From assembly GCA_964423865.1 (NCBI GenBank), contig CAYRGN010000018.1, positions 1-60,846 of the forward strand: DNA of 60,846 bases, written 5' to 3'. Of the stretch, positions 32,813-41,811 are shown in pieces. Each line of letters begins with the position of its first letter. The stretch's first letter is position 1. The notes below the pieces were generated by a model, which saw nothing but the letters and a program-made list of their open reading frames with translations, ran no database searches and was not told where the DNA came from. This stretch comes from Leadbetterella sp964423865. Lineage in GTDB: Bacteria; Bacteroidota; Bacteroidia; Cytophagales; Spirosomataceae. A program made the translations under genes and the position numbers.

Positions 32813-33799
32813 TTGATCGATTTATCTATATTGGAACTGGCTGTCATTCGTGAGGAAGGCAATGCGGGCCAGGCAATTGAACACACGGTGGAAGCGGCGA
32901 AGCAGGCAGAAAGCCTGGGATACAAACGGATTTGGCTGGCAGAACACCATAATATGCCGCATATTGCCAGTTCGGCTACAGCGGTGCTGATCGGACATGT
33001 CGCCGGGAAGACCCGGCAGATCCGGGTAGGGTCCGGAGGAATTATGCTTCCCAACCATTCTCCTCTTATTGTAGCGGAACAGTTTGGAACCCTGGAGGCC
33101 ATGTACCCCGGCCGGATTGACCTGGGTCTGGGCCGTGCACCGGGTACAGATCAGGCCACGGCCTATGCCATCCGGAAAGAGAATATGCAAGCCGCTTTTA
33201 GCTTCCCTGCCGATGTACGGCAATTGCAGAAATATTTTGGAAATACCGATGAGAATACCAAAGTGAGGGCTTTCCCCGGGGAAGGCGCGCAGGTGCCGCT
33301 CTGGATTCTGGGTTCCAGTACTGATAGCGCTTACCTCGCCGCGGAAATGGGTCTACCTTACTCTTTTGCCGCCCATTTTGCCCCGCAGCAGTTGTATACG
33401 GCTATCGATATTTACCGGAAGAATTTCCGGACTTCGGCCGTTTTGGATCGCCCTAAAATGATGGTTTGCGTGAATGTGATCGCGGCGGATACCGATGAAG
33501 AAGCCCACTTTTTGTCGACCAGCCTTATCCGTATGTTTATCGGCATAGTGACCAACAACCGCCAGCCCCTGATGCCGCCTCAGGAATTACCTCAGGTTTA
33601 TTTTCAGCATCAGGAACTGAGACATATGGTGGATACTATGTTGGAGAATACCTTTATAGGCAGCAAAACGACCCTTCGCGAAAAACTATCGGTTTTTATA
33701 GCCAACACCGGTGTAGACGAACTGATGATCACCTCTTATTTTTACGATCTGGATGCAAAACTAAAGTCGATGCAAATTTTGAAGGAGGCACTGGCTTAG
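32813..33799 (+). CDS. LLM-class flavin-dependent oxidoreductase (luciferase-like)
   Basis: A 328-residue TIM-barrel flavin monooxygenase-like protein: YKRIWLAEHHNMPHIASSAT, VGSGGIMLPNHSPLIVAEQF and GRIDLGLGRAPGTDQAT are near-identical to the alkanal-monooxygenase-like family. It would use FMNH2 and O2 or act as an F420/FMN oxidoreductase; substrate unknown. The start is unclear: no ATG is in frame near the expected N-terminus and TTG at 32813 is the best candidate. The frame is open back to 32750, immediately after the previous stop. Confidence 0.88.
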   Translation: MIDLSILELAVIREEGNAGQAIEHTVEAAKQAESLGYKRIWLAEHHNMPHIASSATAVLIGHVAGKTRQIRVGSGGIMLPNHSPLIVAEQFGTLEAMYPGRIDLGLGRAPGTDQATAYAIRKENMQAAFSFPADVRQLQKYFGNTDENTKVRAFPGEGAQVPLWILGSSTDSAYLAAEMGLPYSFAAHFAPQQLYTAIDIYRKNFRTSAVLDRPKMMVCVNVIAADTDEEAHFLSTSLIRMFIGIVTNNRQPLMPPQELPQVYFQHQELRHMVDTMLENTFIGSKTTLREKLSVFIANTGVDELMITSYFYDLDAKLKSMQILKEALA

Positions 33800-33852
33800 C
33801 ATGCGGTGCTAAATGTCGGTAGAAAATACATTACATAGGTATCTTACAAAAC

Positions 33853-34806
33853 TTACTGCCGCACAAATTCTGCAACCAGTTCCGCCAGTAGTTTTCCCAG
33901 TAGAGGATAGGATCTTTCATCTTGTAAGCGGCTTGCACCTTCGCAAAGATGCAGGTAGGCAAGATGAGGTGCGGTTTTTACTTCCCGCACAAATTGCAAA
34001 GCCTGAGCTACGGTGAATGCCACTGGGGAACTAGCACTTGAAAGTACATTTTCAATGGTATCAAGGTCTATCTCAATCCCCAAAGGTTGGCTCGAAGTGT
34101 GGTGGAGAGCGGCTTGAATGGCTTCGCGAAACTCACCGACAGAAGTAAAATGGAGGTGGTCCAGATAGTGCAGCTGAACGTTGGAGCGGGCGGTGAGATC
34201 GGCCAGCATAAACTCCGGTGCATAACTCTTTTGAAGTCCAAAAACCGAATATTGTCCCAGATAACCCTGCCTCATGGCATAAGAAAACCCATTCCCGGAA
34301 TGTCGGCCCTCCAGATGGCGAAAGTCGGCATGAGCATCAAAATTGATGGCGGAAACCGGTTTGCCCAATGCCTGAGAAGTGCCTTTGAGGTTCCCGTAGG
34401 CATTATTATGCCCTCCACCGATTACGATGGGTATTCTGCCGGCGGAGACTATTTCATAGATTTTTTGAGAGACTTCCTGATCGATCTCTTCTACCTGGTT
34501 CCGCAATTCTTCTACAGGAGCTTGGGAAAGGTCCGGAAATTGGAAATATCCTGAAATAAAAATATTTCCGCCGTTCAGAAAACGGTTGCTTTGGAGGTTA
34601 AGAAATACCTGTAGAAAGCTTTTCCACGCAGTTTCTGTTCCTCCTATGCCGTAATTGGCACGCACGCCCACAGATTCAGGGATACCCAAAATTTCGTAAC
34701 GGGTTTCCAGGCCGGGCATCAGAGTGATGACCTCTCCGAGACGGGTTTCTCCTGCGCGGGAAGTAAACAGGTCTTCCAGATCGGTTATCGGAATAAAATG
34801 CTTCAT
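33853..34806 (-). CDS. hutG: Formimidoylglutamase / arginase-family hydrolase
   Basis: A 317-residue ureohydrolase-family protein. The manganese-binding motifs are GGGHNNAYG, NFDAHADFR and EIDLDTI. In the last of these the usual DxD(xxD) is present as D-L-D. Being at the end of a hut operon it should split N-formimidoyl-glutamate to glutamate and formamide, the last step of histidine breakdown. The start MKHFIPITDLEDLF at 34806 overlaps the DUF4260 stop as ATGA; a longer frame to 34827 is less likely. Confidence 0.85.
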   Translation of the reverse strand: MKHFIPITDLEDLFTSRAGETRLGEVITLMPGLETRYEILGIPESVGVRANYGIGGTETAWKSFLQVFLNLQSNRFLNGGNIFISGYFQFPDLSQAPVEELRNQVEEIDQEVSQKIYEIVSAGRIPIVIGGGHNNAYGNLKGTSQALGKPVSAINFDAHADFRHLEGRHSGNGFSYAMRQGYLGQYSVFGLQKSYAPEFMLADLTARSNVQLHYLDHLHFTSVGEFREAIQAALHHTSSQPLGIEIDLDTIENVLSSASSPVAFTVAQALQFVREVKTAPHLAYLHLCEGASRLQDERSYPLLGKLLAELVAEFVRQ

Positions 34807-35162
34807 GGGGTTTTCTTTCCTATCCATCCAAGATGCGTATGTTTAAAATCATCATTGAACTTCAGCCCATAGCCGAAAATCCGGTCCATGGCCGAGTGTC
34901 CGAACAAAATAATGCCCGCCAAAGTAAGCGGTGCATTACCGGTCCAGAATCCCAGAAATAACACCATAACGGCCACCAGTTTATGGTGAAAGACATTATA
35001 CAGCCAGGCTCCTGCTTTCGGATGGAGGAGATAGCCGATCATAGACAGGTCAGGTAACAACAGGCAGGCAGGAAAAACCCACCAGGCATATTCCAATTGG
35101 TTGAATAAGAAGATGGCAAGCAAAAACTGCCCTAATTCTTCGAGTTTTAAGAGATTATTCAT
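34803..35162 (-). CDS. DUF4260 family membrane protein
   Basis: A 119-residue protein with about three to four hydrophobic helices and the family block FPACLLLPDLSMIGYLLHPK, then YNVFHHKL and GHSAMDRIFGYGLK. Function unknown. It overlaps both neighbours by ATGA: its ATG overlaps the RhuM stop at 35159-35162 and its stop overlaps the hutG ATG at 34803-34806. It is therefore coupled to both although neither is related to it. Confidence 0.82.
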   Translation of the reverse strand: MNNLLKLEELGQFLLAIFLFNQLEYAWWVFPACLLLPDLSMIGYLLHPKAGAWLYNVFHHKLVAVMVLFLGFWTGNAPLTLAGIILFGHSAMDRIFGYGLKFNDDFKHTHLGWIGKKTP

Positions 35163-36160
35163 TTCTTTTCACTTATCATTTTCAATGTTTCCAGATAGCT
35201 TTTCTCCACTTCACTTAAGGTTTTTTGCTGATACTTTTTGTATTCTGTTTCGGCTTTTTCAATGGCTTGTTCGTGAGAAATAGATCCTCTGCCCGGTAAT
35301 AGTTTTTCACCGCTCATGGTCAGAATCTTGTCCAGATGTTCTTCCCAGTCTTTCATTGACATTGCTTGTTCACGTTCAGCTTGCCGCTCCGCAAAATCCA
35401 AATATCCCGAAACGATTTGTCCTAAGGCGCGAAGTTCTTTTTCATTCAGATAATTTTTTGCAATTACCACATCTTTGAGGTAGGGACGGCTACCTGGAAA
35501 GGTCAGAAGACCCATAAACTCTTTTTCCGCATCGGTGCGGTTAAAAATCACTTCTGCTGCTGTTTGCCCGTGAATCGCATAATGAATTTTGTTTTGTACT
35601 TTTTTGAAAAACGTAACGGAAACATCTGATTTAGGGTCATAGTCAATGCTCGTGGCATAAATATCCAGCACCTGGCGGTAAAATACTTTTTCAGAGGTCC
35701 GAATGTCCCGTATACGTTGTAGGAGCTCTTTCCAATAACCGCCACTGCCCAGGCTTTTCAGACGTTCGTCGTCCATTGTAAAACCCTTTCGGATATACTC
35801 ATTAAGACGTTTCGTTGCCCATTGACGGAACTGAGTGCCACGGAAAGATTTTACACGATAACCAATGGAAATGATTACATCCAGATTATAATGGTCAATT
35901 TCCCGCTCTACAGTCCTTTTCCCTTCCTGTTGAACTATCCGGAATTTCCGGACAGTTGATTTTTCATTCAATTCCCCTTCCTTAAAAATATTACCAAGGT
36001 GTTCGGATATAGTGCGTTTGTCTTTGCAAAACAAAATTGACATTTGAGCTTGTGTAAGCCAAACGGTATCTTCTTCAAAACGGACATCTACCGATATTTT
36101 TTGGTCTTCGGTTTTGAAAAGGATAAAATCTGAATGGTTATGGGGTGTTTGATTTTTCAT
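35159..36160 (-). CDS. RhuM family protein
   Basis: A 333-residue cytoplasmic protein matching the RhuM family: DVRFEEDTVWLTQAQMSILF, KDKRTISEHLGNIFKEGEL, HYNLDVIISIGYRVKSFRGT, QFRQWATKRLNEYIRKGF. The N-terminal part is a DNA-binding-like helix-turn-helix. RhuM was named from a Salmonella pathogenicity island and its molecular function is not settled; homologues are accessory and patchy. It sits inside the hut operon, 41 bases after hutI, and is coupled by ATGA to DUF4260. Its presence there looks like an insertion. Confidence 0.88.
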   Translation of the reverse strand: MKNQTPHNHSDFILFKTEDQKISVDVRFEEDTVWLTQAQMSILFCKDKRTISEHLGNIFKEGELNEKSTVRKFRIVQQEGKRTVEREIDHYNLDVIISIGYRVKSFRGTQFRQWATKRLNEYIRKGFTMDDERLKSLGSGGYWKELLQRIRDIRTSEKVFYRQVLDIYATSIDYDPKSDVSVTFFKKVQNKIHYAIHGQTAAEVIFNRTDAEKEFMGLLTFPGSRPYLKDVVIAKNYLNEKELRALGQIVSGYLDFAERQAEREQAMSMKDWEEHLDKILTMSGEKLLPGRGSISHEQAIEKAETEYKKYQQKTLSEVEKSYLETLKMISEKK

Positions 36161-36201
36161 AAAATCTCTTTTAGAATGGATTTTTAAATATACGAATGAT
36201 T

Positions 36202-37437
36202 TTACGCAAAAAGCTCTCCGTTAATTATTACTTGATCAATTAAATTTTCCCCAAAACTATAGGGCAGATAGGCGATAGACGGGATTTCCCGGGTCAATAT
36301 CAGATTGGCCCTTTTTCCGACGGTAATGCTTCCCACCTCCTTTTCCAGTTCCATCGCAAATGCACCGTTGAGAGTGGCGGCATTGATGGCTTCTTCCGGC
36401 AGCATTTTCATTTGGATACAGCTCATAGAAACCACCTGGTTCATATTGCCGGAAGGGGAGGAACCGGGGTTGTAGTCGCTGGCCAGAACCACGGCAGCAT
36501 TGTTTTCAATGAGTTTTCGGGCAGGCGGAAAACCCATTCTGAGGAAATAAGCCGCCGTGGGTAAAAGGGTAGCCATAGGGGCGTCGGGTAAGCCGAGAAT
36601 ACGGATTTCTTCGTCTGAAATTGTTTCCAGGTGATCTACCGATACCGCCCCGGTATGGTAACCGGCCTGCACGCCCCCCGAAATGTTTAGCTGGTTGGCG
36701 TGGATCTTGGGTTTTAATCCGAAAGAAAGCCCGGCACGGCAAATTTCCTCCGTTTCCCTTTGAGAAAAGAAACCGTCTTCGCAAAACACATCGATGTAAT
36801 CCGCCAGGTTTTCTCTTGCTATCGCAGGCAGCATATTCTCCAGGATGAGATCGATATAGGCTCTTCGGTTTTCTTTGTACGCTGAAGGCACGGCGTGGGC
36901 GCCCAGGAAGGTTGCTTTAATGGGAATAGGCGCCCACTCTTTCAACTTACGGATCACACGGAGCATTTTGAGCTCCGCTTCCACACTTAGTCCGTAGCCG
37001 CTTTTAACCTCCAGGGCGCCGGTACCGAGATGAATCAGTCTGATCAATCGGGCTTTGGCCTGTTCGAAAAGGGTCTCCTCTTCCGTTTCGGCCAGTTTTC
37101 GGGCTGAATTCAGGATTCCACCCCCTTTTGCCGCGATTTCCGCATAACTCAGTCCTTTGAGTTTGTCGATAAACTCGGCCTCTCTGGAGGCGGCGAAAAC
37201 CAGGTGGGAGTGGCTGTCGCACCAAGCCGGTAAGACGGTTCTTCCCGCCGCATTTACGATAGTATAGTCACCGAAATGATGAAGGTCTTCCATTTTTCCG
37301 TACCCCGCTATCCGCCCATCTTCGATTTTCAGCCAGGCATTCTCTATGAAGGGCATGTCTGCCAATTGACTGCCTCGAAGTGGGTCAGTGTTGCTTTCCC
37401 GGGTATTGACGAGGTGTTTTATGTGGGTGATGAGCAT
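36202..37437 (-). CDS. hutI: Imidazolonepropionase
   Basis: A 411-residue amidohydrolase that opens imidazolone-propionate to formimidoylglutamate, step three of histidine breakdown. It has the metal-binding LPAWCDSHSHLVFAASREAE, GTGALEVKSGYGLSVEAELK, ATFLGAHAVPSAYKENR and LASDYNPGSSPSGNM. Length and start are standard. It lies 35 bases after hutU. Confidence 0.96.
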   Translation of the reverse strand: MLITHIKHLVNTRESNTDPLRGSQLADMPFIENAWLKIEDGRIAGYGKMEDLHHFGDYTIVNAAGRTVLPAWCDSHSHLVFAASREAEFIDKLKGLSYAEIAAKGGGILNSARKLAETEEETLFEQAKARLIRLIHLGTGALEVKSGYGLSVEAELKMLRVIRKLKEWAPIPIKATFLGAHAVPSAYKENRRAYIDLILENMLPAIARENLADYIDVFCEDGFFSQRETEEICRAGLSFGLKPKIHANQLNISGGVQAGYHTGAVSVDHLETISDEEIRILGLPDAPMATLLPTAAYFLRMGFPPARKLIENNAAVVLASDYNPGSSPSGNMNQVVSMSCIQMKMLPEEAINAATLNGAFAMELEKEVGSITVGKRANLILTREIPSIAYLPYSFGENLIDQVIINGELFA

Positions 37438-37472
37438 ATTTGATGTTGGTTTGGGTGTTGTTATCCGTGGGG

Positions 37473-39137
37473 TTACAGCCCAAACTGTTCTTTCACTTCC
37501 TGGGCCTTCTCATACCCCGCGTCTGCGTGCCGGTATACCCCCATAGCGGGGTCATTGAACAGTACCCGACGGAGACATGCTTCTGCGCGGTCGGTGCCAT
37601 CGGCCAGCACTACCATCCCCGCATGCTGGGAATAGCCCATGCCCACACCGCCTCCATGGTGGAAACTCACCCAGGTAGCGCCTCCTCCGGTATTGCTCAG
37701 CAGGTTGAGCAGCGCCCAGTCGCTTACCGCATCCGAGCCGTCTTTCATTGCCTCCGTTTCCCGGTTGGGAGAAGCCACACTTCCGCAGTCGAGGTGGTCA
37801 CGCCCGATCACGATCGGCGCCTTTAGCTCGCCGCTTCTTACCATTTCGTTGAATTTCAATCCTGCTCTCTCTCTTTCGCCTAGTCCCAGCCAGCAGATCC
37901 GGGCGGGCAGTCCCTGGAAAGCGATTCTTTCCCTGGCCTGGGTAAGCCAGGTTTTCAGGCCTTCATTTTCCGGGAAAAGTTCCAGTAGGGCGCGGTCGGT
38001 CTTATAAATATCTTCCGGATCGCCGCTCAGGGCTACCCATCGGAAAGGGCCCTTGCCCTCACAGAAAAGCGGGCGGATATAGGCCGGTGAGAAACCGGGG
38101 AAATCAAAGGCGTTTTTCACGCCTCCCTCTTCGGCGAAGGCCCGGATATTATTTCCATAATCAAAGGTGACGGCTCCTTTTTCCTGCAATTCCAACATCA
38201 GGGTCACGTGTCGGGCCATGCTGGCAATCGCCGCTTGCTGATACCGTGCCGGATCGGCTTTACGCAGGTTTAATGCTTGCGCCAGCGACATGCCATGGGG
38301 AACATAACCGTTCACCGGATCGTGGGCAGAGGTCTGGTCGGTAAGGATGTTCGGCGTAATGCCGTCTTCCAGGAGGCGTTGCAGGAAGTCGCCCGCGTCC
38401 ATTTCTACGCCTATGGAAACGGCTTTGCTCTCGTGTTTGTATTTCAGGGCCAGGTCCCGGCCTTCTTCGTAAGTCTTGGCCCAGATGTCGAGATACCGTG
38501 TATCGATTCTCTTCTGGATACTGGCGGGGTTTATATCTGCGGTAAAGCTGGTGGCTCCGGCCATGCTGGCGGCCAGGGGCTGAGCGCCGCCCATACCGCC
38601 AAGGCCCGCGGTAACCAGCAGCTTGCCTTGCAGGCTTCCACCGAAATGTTGCCTTCCGCACTCCATAAAGGTTTCATAGGTCCCCTGCACAATGCCTTGC
38701 GACCCGATATAGATCCAGGAACCCGCCGTCATCTGTCCGTACATCATCAGTCCTTTTTCCCGGAGTTCGTAAAAATGTTCCCAGGTGGCCCATTTGGGTA
38801 CAAGATTCGAGTTGGCAATCAGTACCCGCGGTGCCTCTGGGTGGGTGCGGACCACGCCCACCGGTTTCCCGCTTTGCACCAGGAGAGAATGGGCTTCGTC
38901 TAGCGTATACAGGTATTTGATGATCTGGATCAGGGCTTCCCTGTTTCGGGCGGCTTGCCCGATGCCTCCGTAAACCACCAGCTCGTCCGGGTTTTCGGCC
39001 ACCTCTGCATCCAGGTTGTTCAGCAGCATTCTTAAGGGAGCTTCGGTTTGCCAGGAAAGGGCATGCAGGGAAGTACCCCGCGGGGCTTTGTAGTGCGGGT
39101 GTGCCGCGTAGCGGGATATAAATTGTTCTACTGTCAT
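37473..39137 (-). CDS. hutU: Urocanate hydratase
   Basis: A 554-residue NAD-dependent urocanase, step two of histidine breakdown. It has YGQMTAGSWIYIGSQGIVQG, TAGLGGMGGAQPLAASMAGA and the active-site region RDHLDCGSVASPNRETEAMK with the essential Cys. It ends GYEKAQEVKEQFGL. A palindromic operator-like site lies 57-85 bases upstream, so the gene may have its own promoter within the operon. Confidence 0.97.
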   Translation of the reverse strand: MTVEQFISRYAAHPHYKAPRGTSLHALSWQTEAPLRMLLNNLDAEVAENPDELVVYGGIGQAARNREALIQIIKYLYTLDEAHSLLVQSGKPVGVVRTHPEAPRVLIANSNLVPKWATWEHFYELREKGLMMYGQMTAGSWIYIGSQGIVQGTYETFMECGRQHFGGSLQGKLLVTAGLGGMGGAQPLAASMAGATSFTADINPASIQKRIDTRYLDIWAKTYEEGRDLALKYKHESKAVSIGVEMDAGDFLQRLLEDGITPNILTDQTSAHDPVNGYVPHGMSLAQALNLRKADPARYQQAAIASMARHVTLMLELQEKGAVTFDYGNNIRAFAEEGGVKNAFDFPGFSPAYIRPLFCEGKGPFRWVALSGDPEDIYKTDRALLELFPENEGLKTWLTQARERIAFQGLPARICWLGLGERERAGLKFNEMVRSGELKAPIVIGRDHLDCGSVASPNRETEAMKDGSDAVSDWALLNLLSNTGGGATWVSFHHGGGVGMGYSQHAGMVVLADGTDRAEACLRRVLFNDPAMGVYRHADAGYEKAQEVKEQFGL

Positions 39138-39193
39138 TTGTTTGATGAAAACGTTTATTTAAGTGTTGAAATCTGCGGACAAACCAACGCCTG

Positions 39194-39222
39194 CTGTACA
39201 AATTTAGTTTATTTTTGTACAG
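39194..39222. promoter_or_regulatory. Operator-like inverted repeat and -7 box upstream of hutU
   Basis: CTGTACAAA (39194-39202) and TTTGTACAG (39214-39222) are perfect reverse complements 11 bases apart. The left arm overlaps TAAATTTG (39206-39199, - strand), a match to TAnnTTTG. A repressor bound there would cover the promoter. The half-site resembles the TGTAxA core of HutC (GntR family) sites, but no regulator gene is in the window. Confidence 0.5.
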
Positions 39223-39256
39223 GAAAGAAGTAGGCAGGAACAAGAAAATTTGATCT

Positions 39257-40825
39257 TCAATCTTCTAAACCAAATTCCTCAAAACTGTCATTCAACTGTA
39301 TGCTAAACTTGCTTGCTACTTCTTTGATATGATTTGTAAACGAATAATCCTGCACCATTCCTTTGATGGCCTGGATGTCTTCTGCGAAAATCCGATCTTC
39401 TTTGGCAAACGATACTTTCCGGCGTACAAATTCGTGGGCTTCTTCCAGCAGAACGGAGCTTTTTAAAGGTCTTCTGAACTCAATGGCCTGGCAGGCACTC
39501 ATCAGTTCAATGGCCAGGATGTACTCCAGGTTATCCAGTATCTGGTAAAGCTTGCGGCCGCTGATGCTGCCCATGGATACATGGTCTTCCTGGCCCAGCG
39601 AGGTAGGTACGCTGTCGGCAGAAGCCGGAAAGCACAGGGTTTTGTTCTCCGTGACCAGGGCAGCGGTGGTGTATTGGGGAATCATGAAACCCGAGTTGAG
39701 GCCTACGTCATTCATCAGCAGCATGGGCAAGCCGAATTTCCCTTCCAGGAGAAGATAGCAGCGGCGGTCAGAGATATTGCCGAGCTCAGCCGCTGCAAAA
39801 CACGCATAATCGAGGGGGAGGGCCAGGGGTTGTCCGTGGAAATTTCCCCCGCTGATGGTGTCTTCCGCGCTGAAAATAATGGGGTTGTCGGTCACGGAAT
39901 TCAGTTCGGTTTCCGTCAGTTCCTTCAGGTGAAGCCAGGCGTTTCGTGCCGCGCCGTGTACCTGGGGCATGCAGCGCAGGCTGTACGGATCCTGCACCCG
40001 TTCGCAATCTACGTGACTTTCCATAATTTCCGAATCGTGGAGCAAGAGGCGGAGGCGCTGCGCCACCAGGCGGTTTCCCGCAAAGGGCCTGAGTTCATGC
40101 AAACGAGTGTCAAAAGGCGCCTTGGTACCCTGTAGCGATTCCAGGCTCATGGCTCCGATGATATCGGCCATTTCCAGGCAGTTAAAAAAACGCTCTACTC
40201 CTTTTACCGCATAACTCAAAATAAACTGCGTGCCGTTAATCAGGGCCAGCCCTTCTTTCGGTCCCAGTACTATAGGGGAGAGGTTTTCTGTTCGGAAGAC
40301 CTCTTCTGTCGGTGTTTCCTTTCCTTTGTACACCACTTTTCCTAACCCGATAAGCGGCAAAAACAAATGGGAAAGAGGAGCCAGGTCCCCACTTGCGCCT
40401 ACGCTTCCTTTTTCCGGCACTATCGGGATAACCTCATTTTCAATATGCCATAAAATGCGTTCAAGCGTGGTCAGTTGTACACCGGAATACCCCTGGGCCA
40501 GGGCGTGAAGTTTCGTGATGAGCATAATTTTCGCTACAGTCGTCGGGATGGATTTTCCTACCCCCACACTGTGCGACTGAAGAATTTTATGTTGCAGAAT
40601 ACGGGTGTCAGCCTCTGAGATCTTTTTATTGGCCAGAATTCCGAAACCGGTATTTACCCCGTAAACCGTGCGTTGACTTTCCACGATCTCCTGTACATCG
40701 GCTTCCGATTTTTTTATCTTTTTTAAGGCGGATGGAGAAAGAACACCTTTGAGTGTTCCATTAGCCAGCCCCAGCGCAATGCCCACAGTCAGGCGATCTT
40801 CGCCGTAATGAAAAGGTCTGTTCAT
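39257..40825 (-). CDS. hutH: Histidine ammonia-lyase
   Basis: A 522-residue lyase converting histidine to urocanate. The Ala-Ser-Gly that forms the MIO cofactor is in KGSVGASGDLAPLSH (about 145). YGVNTGFGILANKKI and the substrate-side SVPTSLGQEDHVSMG segment are also present. The start MNRPFHYGEDRL at 40825 is preferred because the frame above it (MLKFIQ) lies in a repeated leader element (40826-40913) whose end abuts this ATG in other genes. First gene of the hut cluster. Confidence 0.96.
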   Translation of the reverse strand: MNRPFHYGEDRLTVGIALGLANGTLKGVLSPSALKKIKKSEADVQEIVESQRTVYGVNTGFGILANKKISEADTRILQHKILQSHSVGVGKSIPTTVAKIMLITKLHALAQGYSGVQLTTLERILWHIENEVIPIVPEKGSVGASGDLAPLSHLFLPLIGLGKVVYKGKETPTEEVFRTENLSPIVLGPKEGLALINGTQFILSYAVKGVERFFNCLEMADIIGAMSLESLQGTKAPFDTRLHELRPFAGNRLVAQRLRLLLHDSEIMESHVDCERVQDPYSLRCMPQVHGAARNAWLHLKELTETELNSVTDNPIIFSAEDTISGGNFHGQPLALPLDYACFAAAELGNISDRRCYLLLEGKFGLPMLLMNDVGLNSGFMIPQYTTAALVTENKTLCFPASADSVPTSLGQEDHVSMGSISGRKLYQILDNLEYILAIELMSACQAIEFRRPLKSSVLLEEAHEFVRRKVSFAKEDRIFAEDIQAIKGMVQDYSFTNHIKEVASKFSIQLNDSFEEFGLED

Positions 40826-40913
40826 CTGTATAAATTTTAGCAATCAGCCGTCAGCGATCAGCTAGGAGGTATTCCCCCAGACTCATAGCTGACAGCCACT
40901 TCATGAAATATAT
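40826..40913 (-). repeat. Leader repeat copy 1 (5' leader of hutH)
   Basis: Read on the - strand it contains GGCTGTCAGCTATGAG, then CTAGCTGATCGCTGACGGCT and ends GCTAAAATTTATACAG directly before the hutH ATG. The TCAGC/GCTGA words are in both orientations and can fold back on each other. The end is almost the same as in copies 2, 4 and 5. Confidence 0.7.
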
Positions 40914-40924
40914 TTTCGACTGCT

Positions 40925-40932
40925 CAAAGGTA
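40925..40932 (-). promoter_or_regulatory. Putative -7 box (TACCTTTG) of hutH
   Basis: TACCTTTG on the - strand fits TAnnTTTG exactly. It would start a transcript of about 90 bases before the hutH ATG that includes leader repeat copy 1. The same 12 bases (TGCTCAAAGGTA on the + strand) occur before the hydroxyproline cluster at 51339-51350. Confidence 0.5.
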
Positions 40933-41026
40933 GAAATTTTTTTAAGGAAATTTTAAGGGGAAAGGAAACTTTTGCATCTACAATTAATGTTACTACATCA
41001 ATTAATAAAATACATAGTTCAAAAGT

Positions 41027-41704
41027 ATGAAAAAAGTAAGCGTATTAGCTCTTGCAGCACTTTTAGGAGTTGCATCATGTACAAGTTCGAATTCAGACTC
41101 TGCCGAAACCTCAGAAGCAGAAGTAGTGGCTTTAGCAGAAGGACACGCGTATGCGGCCGATCTTCAGTCGAGCCAGGTAGACTGGAAAGCATTTCATAAA
41201 GGTGGGTTTGCACCCAGATGGGGAACGCTGAAGCTTTCGGCCGGAGAACTAACCGTGGCCGATGATAATATCACTGCAGGAAGCTTCACCATAGATTTCA
41301 ACACGCTGATCGTAGACCCTGCTTCTGTGACGGAGCAAGACAAAAAAGCCATTGATCTTCAAAACCACCTGAAAAGTGCTGACTTTTTTGATGTGGAGCA
41401 ATTTCCTGCGGGAACTTTTGAGATTACCGGTATTGCGGATTTCGATCCGGCCAAAGACAAGAGCGTAGTAGAAGGAGCGAACAAAGTGGTGAGCGGAAAC
41501 TTCACCCTGAAAGGGAATAGCATCAACGTGACCTTCCCTGCAAGGGTATCAGTTGGTGACGGCACCGCCCGCGTGGAGGCCCGTTTTACGGTAGACCGCA
41601 CCGCCTGGGGACTGAAATTCGGAGCTACTGACGCTGACCCTGCCGAGTGGGGAATCAGCCGCGATTTTGAAGTAGGCGTAGATCTTACCGCTGTGGCAAA
41701 ATAA
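41027..41704 (+). CDS. YceI-family lipoprotein
   Basis: A 225-residue protein with a lipobox (LALAALLGVASC, Cys about 19), then an acidic linker and a YceI beta-barrel. Family segments are DLQSSQVDWKAFHKGG, GELTVADDNITAGSFTIDFN, LKSADFFDVEQFPAGTFEIT and FTVDRTAWGLKFGA. YceI proteins bind polyisoprenoid or similar lipids in the periplasm. It is followed by its own intrinsic terminator, so it is probably monocistronic. Confidence 0.92.
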   Translation: MKKVSVLALAALLGVASCTSSNSDSAETSEAEVVALAEGHAYAADLQSSQVDWKAFHKGGFAPRWGTLKLSAGELTVADDNITAGSFTIDFNTLIVDPASVTEQDKKAIDLQNHLKSADFFDVEQFPAGTFEITGIADFDPAKDKSVVEGANKVVSGNFTLKGNSINVTFPARVSVGDGTARVEARFTVDRTAWGLKFGATDADPAEWGISRDFEVGVDLTAVAK

Positions 41705-41726
41705 GCTACCTAATCCTACCGGCAAG

Positions 41727-41750
41727 AGAGGGCTTCGGCCCTCTTTTTAT
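41727..41750 (+). terminator. Intrinsic terminator after the YceI-family gene
   Basis: AGAGGGC-TTCG-GCCCTCT is a 7-bp stem with a stable UUCG loop followed by TTTTATTTTT, 22 bases after the stop. Confidence 0.9.
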
Positions 41751-41784
41751 TTTTGGATGTTCTGAAAAAGCGAATTATTTGCCG

Positions 41785-41792
41785 TACTTTTG
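41785..41792 (+). promoter_or_regulatory. Putative -7 box (TACTTTTG) of the SDR epimerase gene
   Basis: TACTTTTG fits TAnnTTTG and lies just upstream of leader repeat copy 2, so the transcript would begin at about 41799 and carry the whole repeat as its 5' leader. Confidence 0.5.
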
Positions 41793-41811
41793 TATAAAAA
41801 TCTACTTGTGA

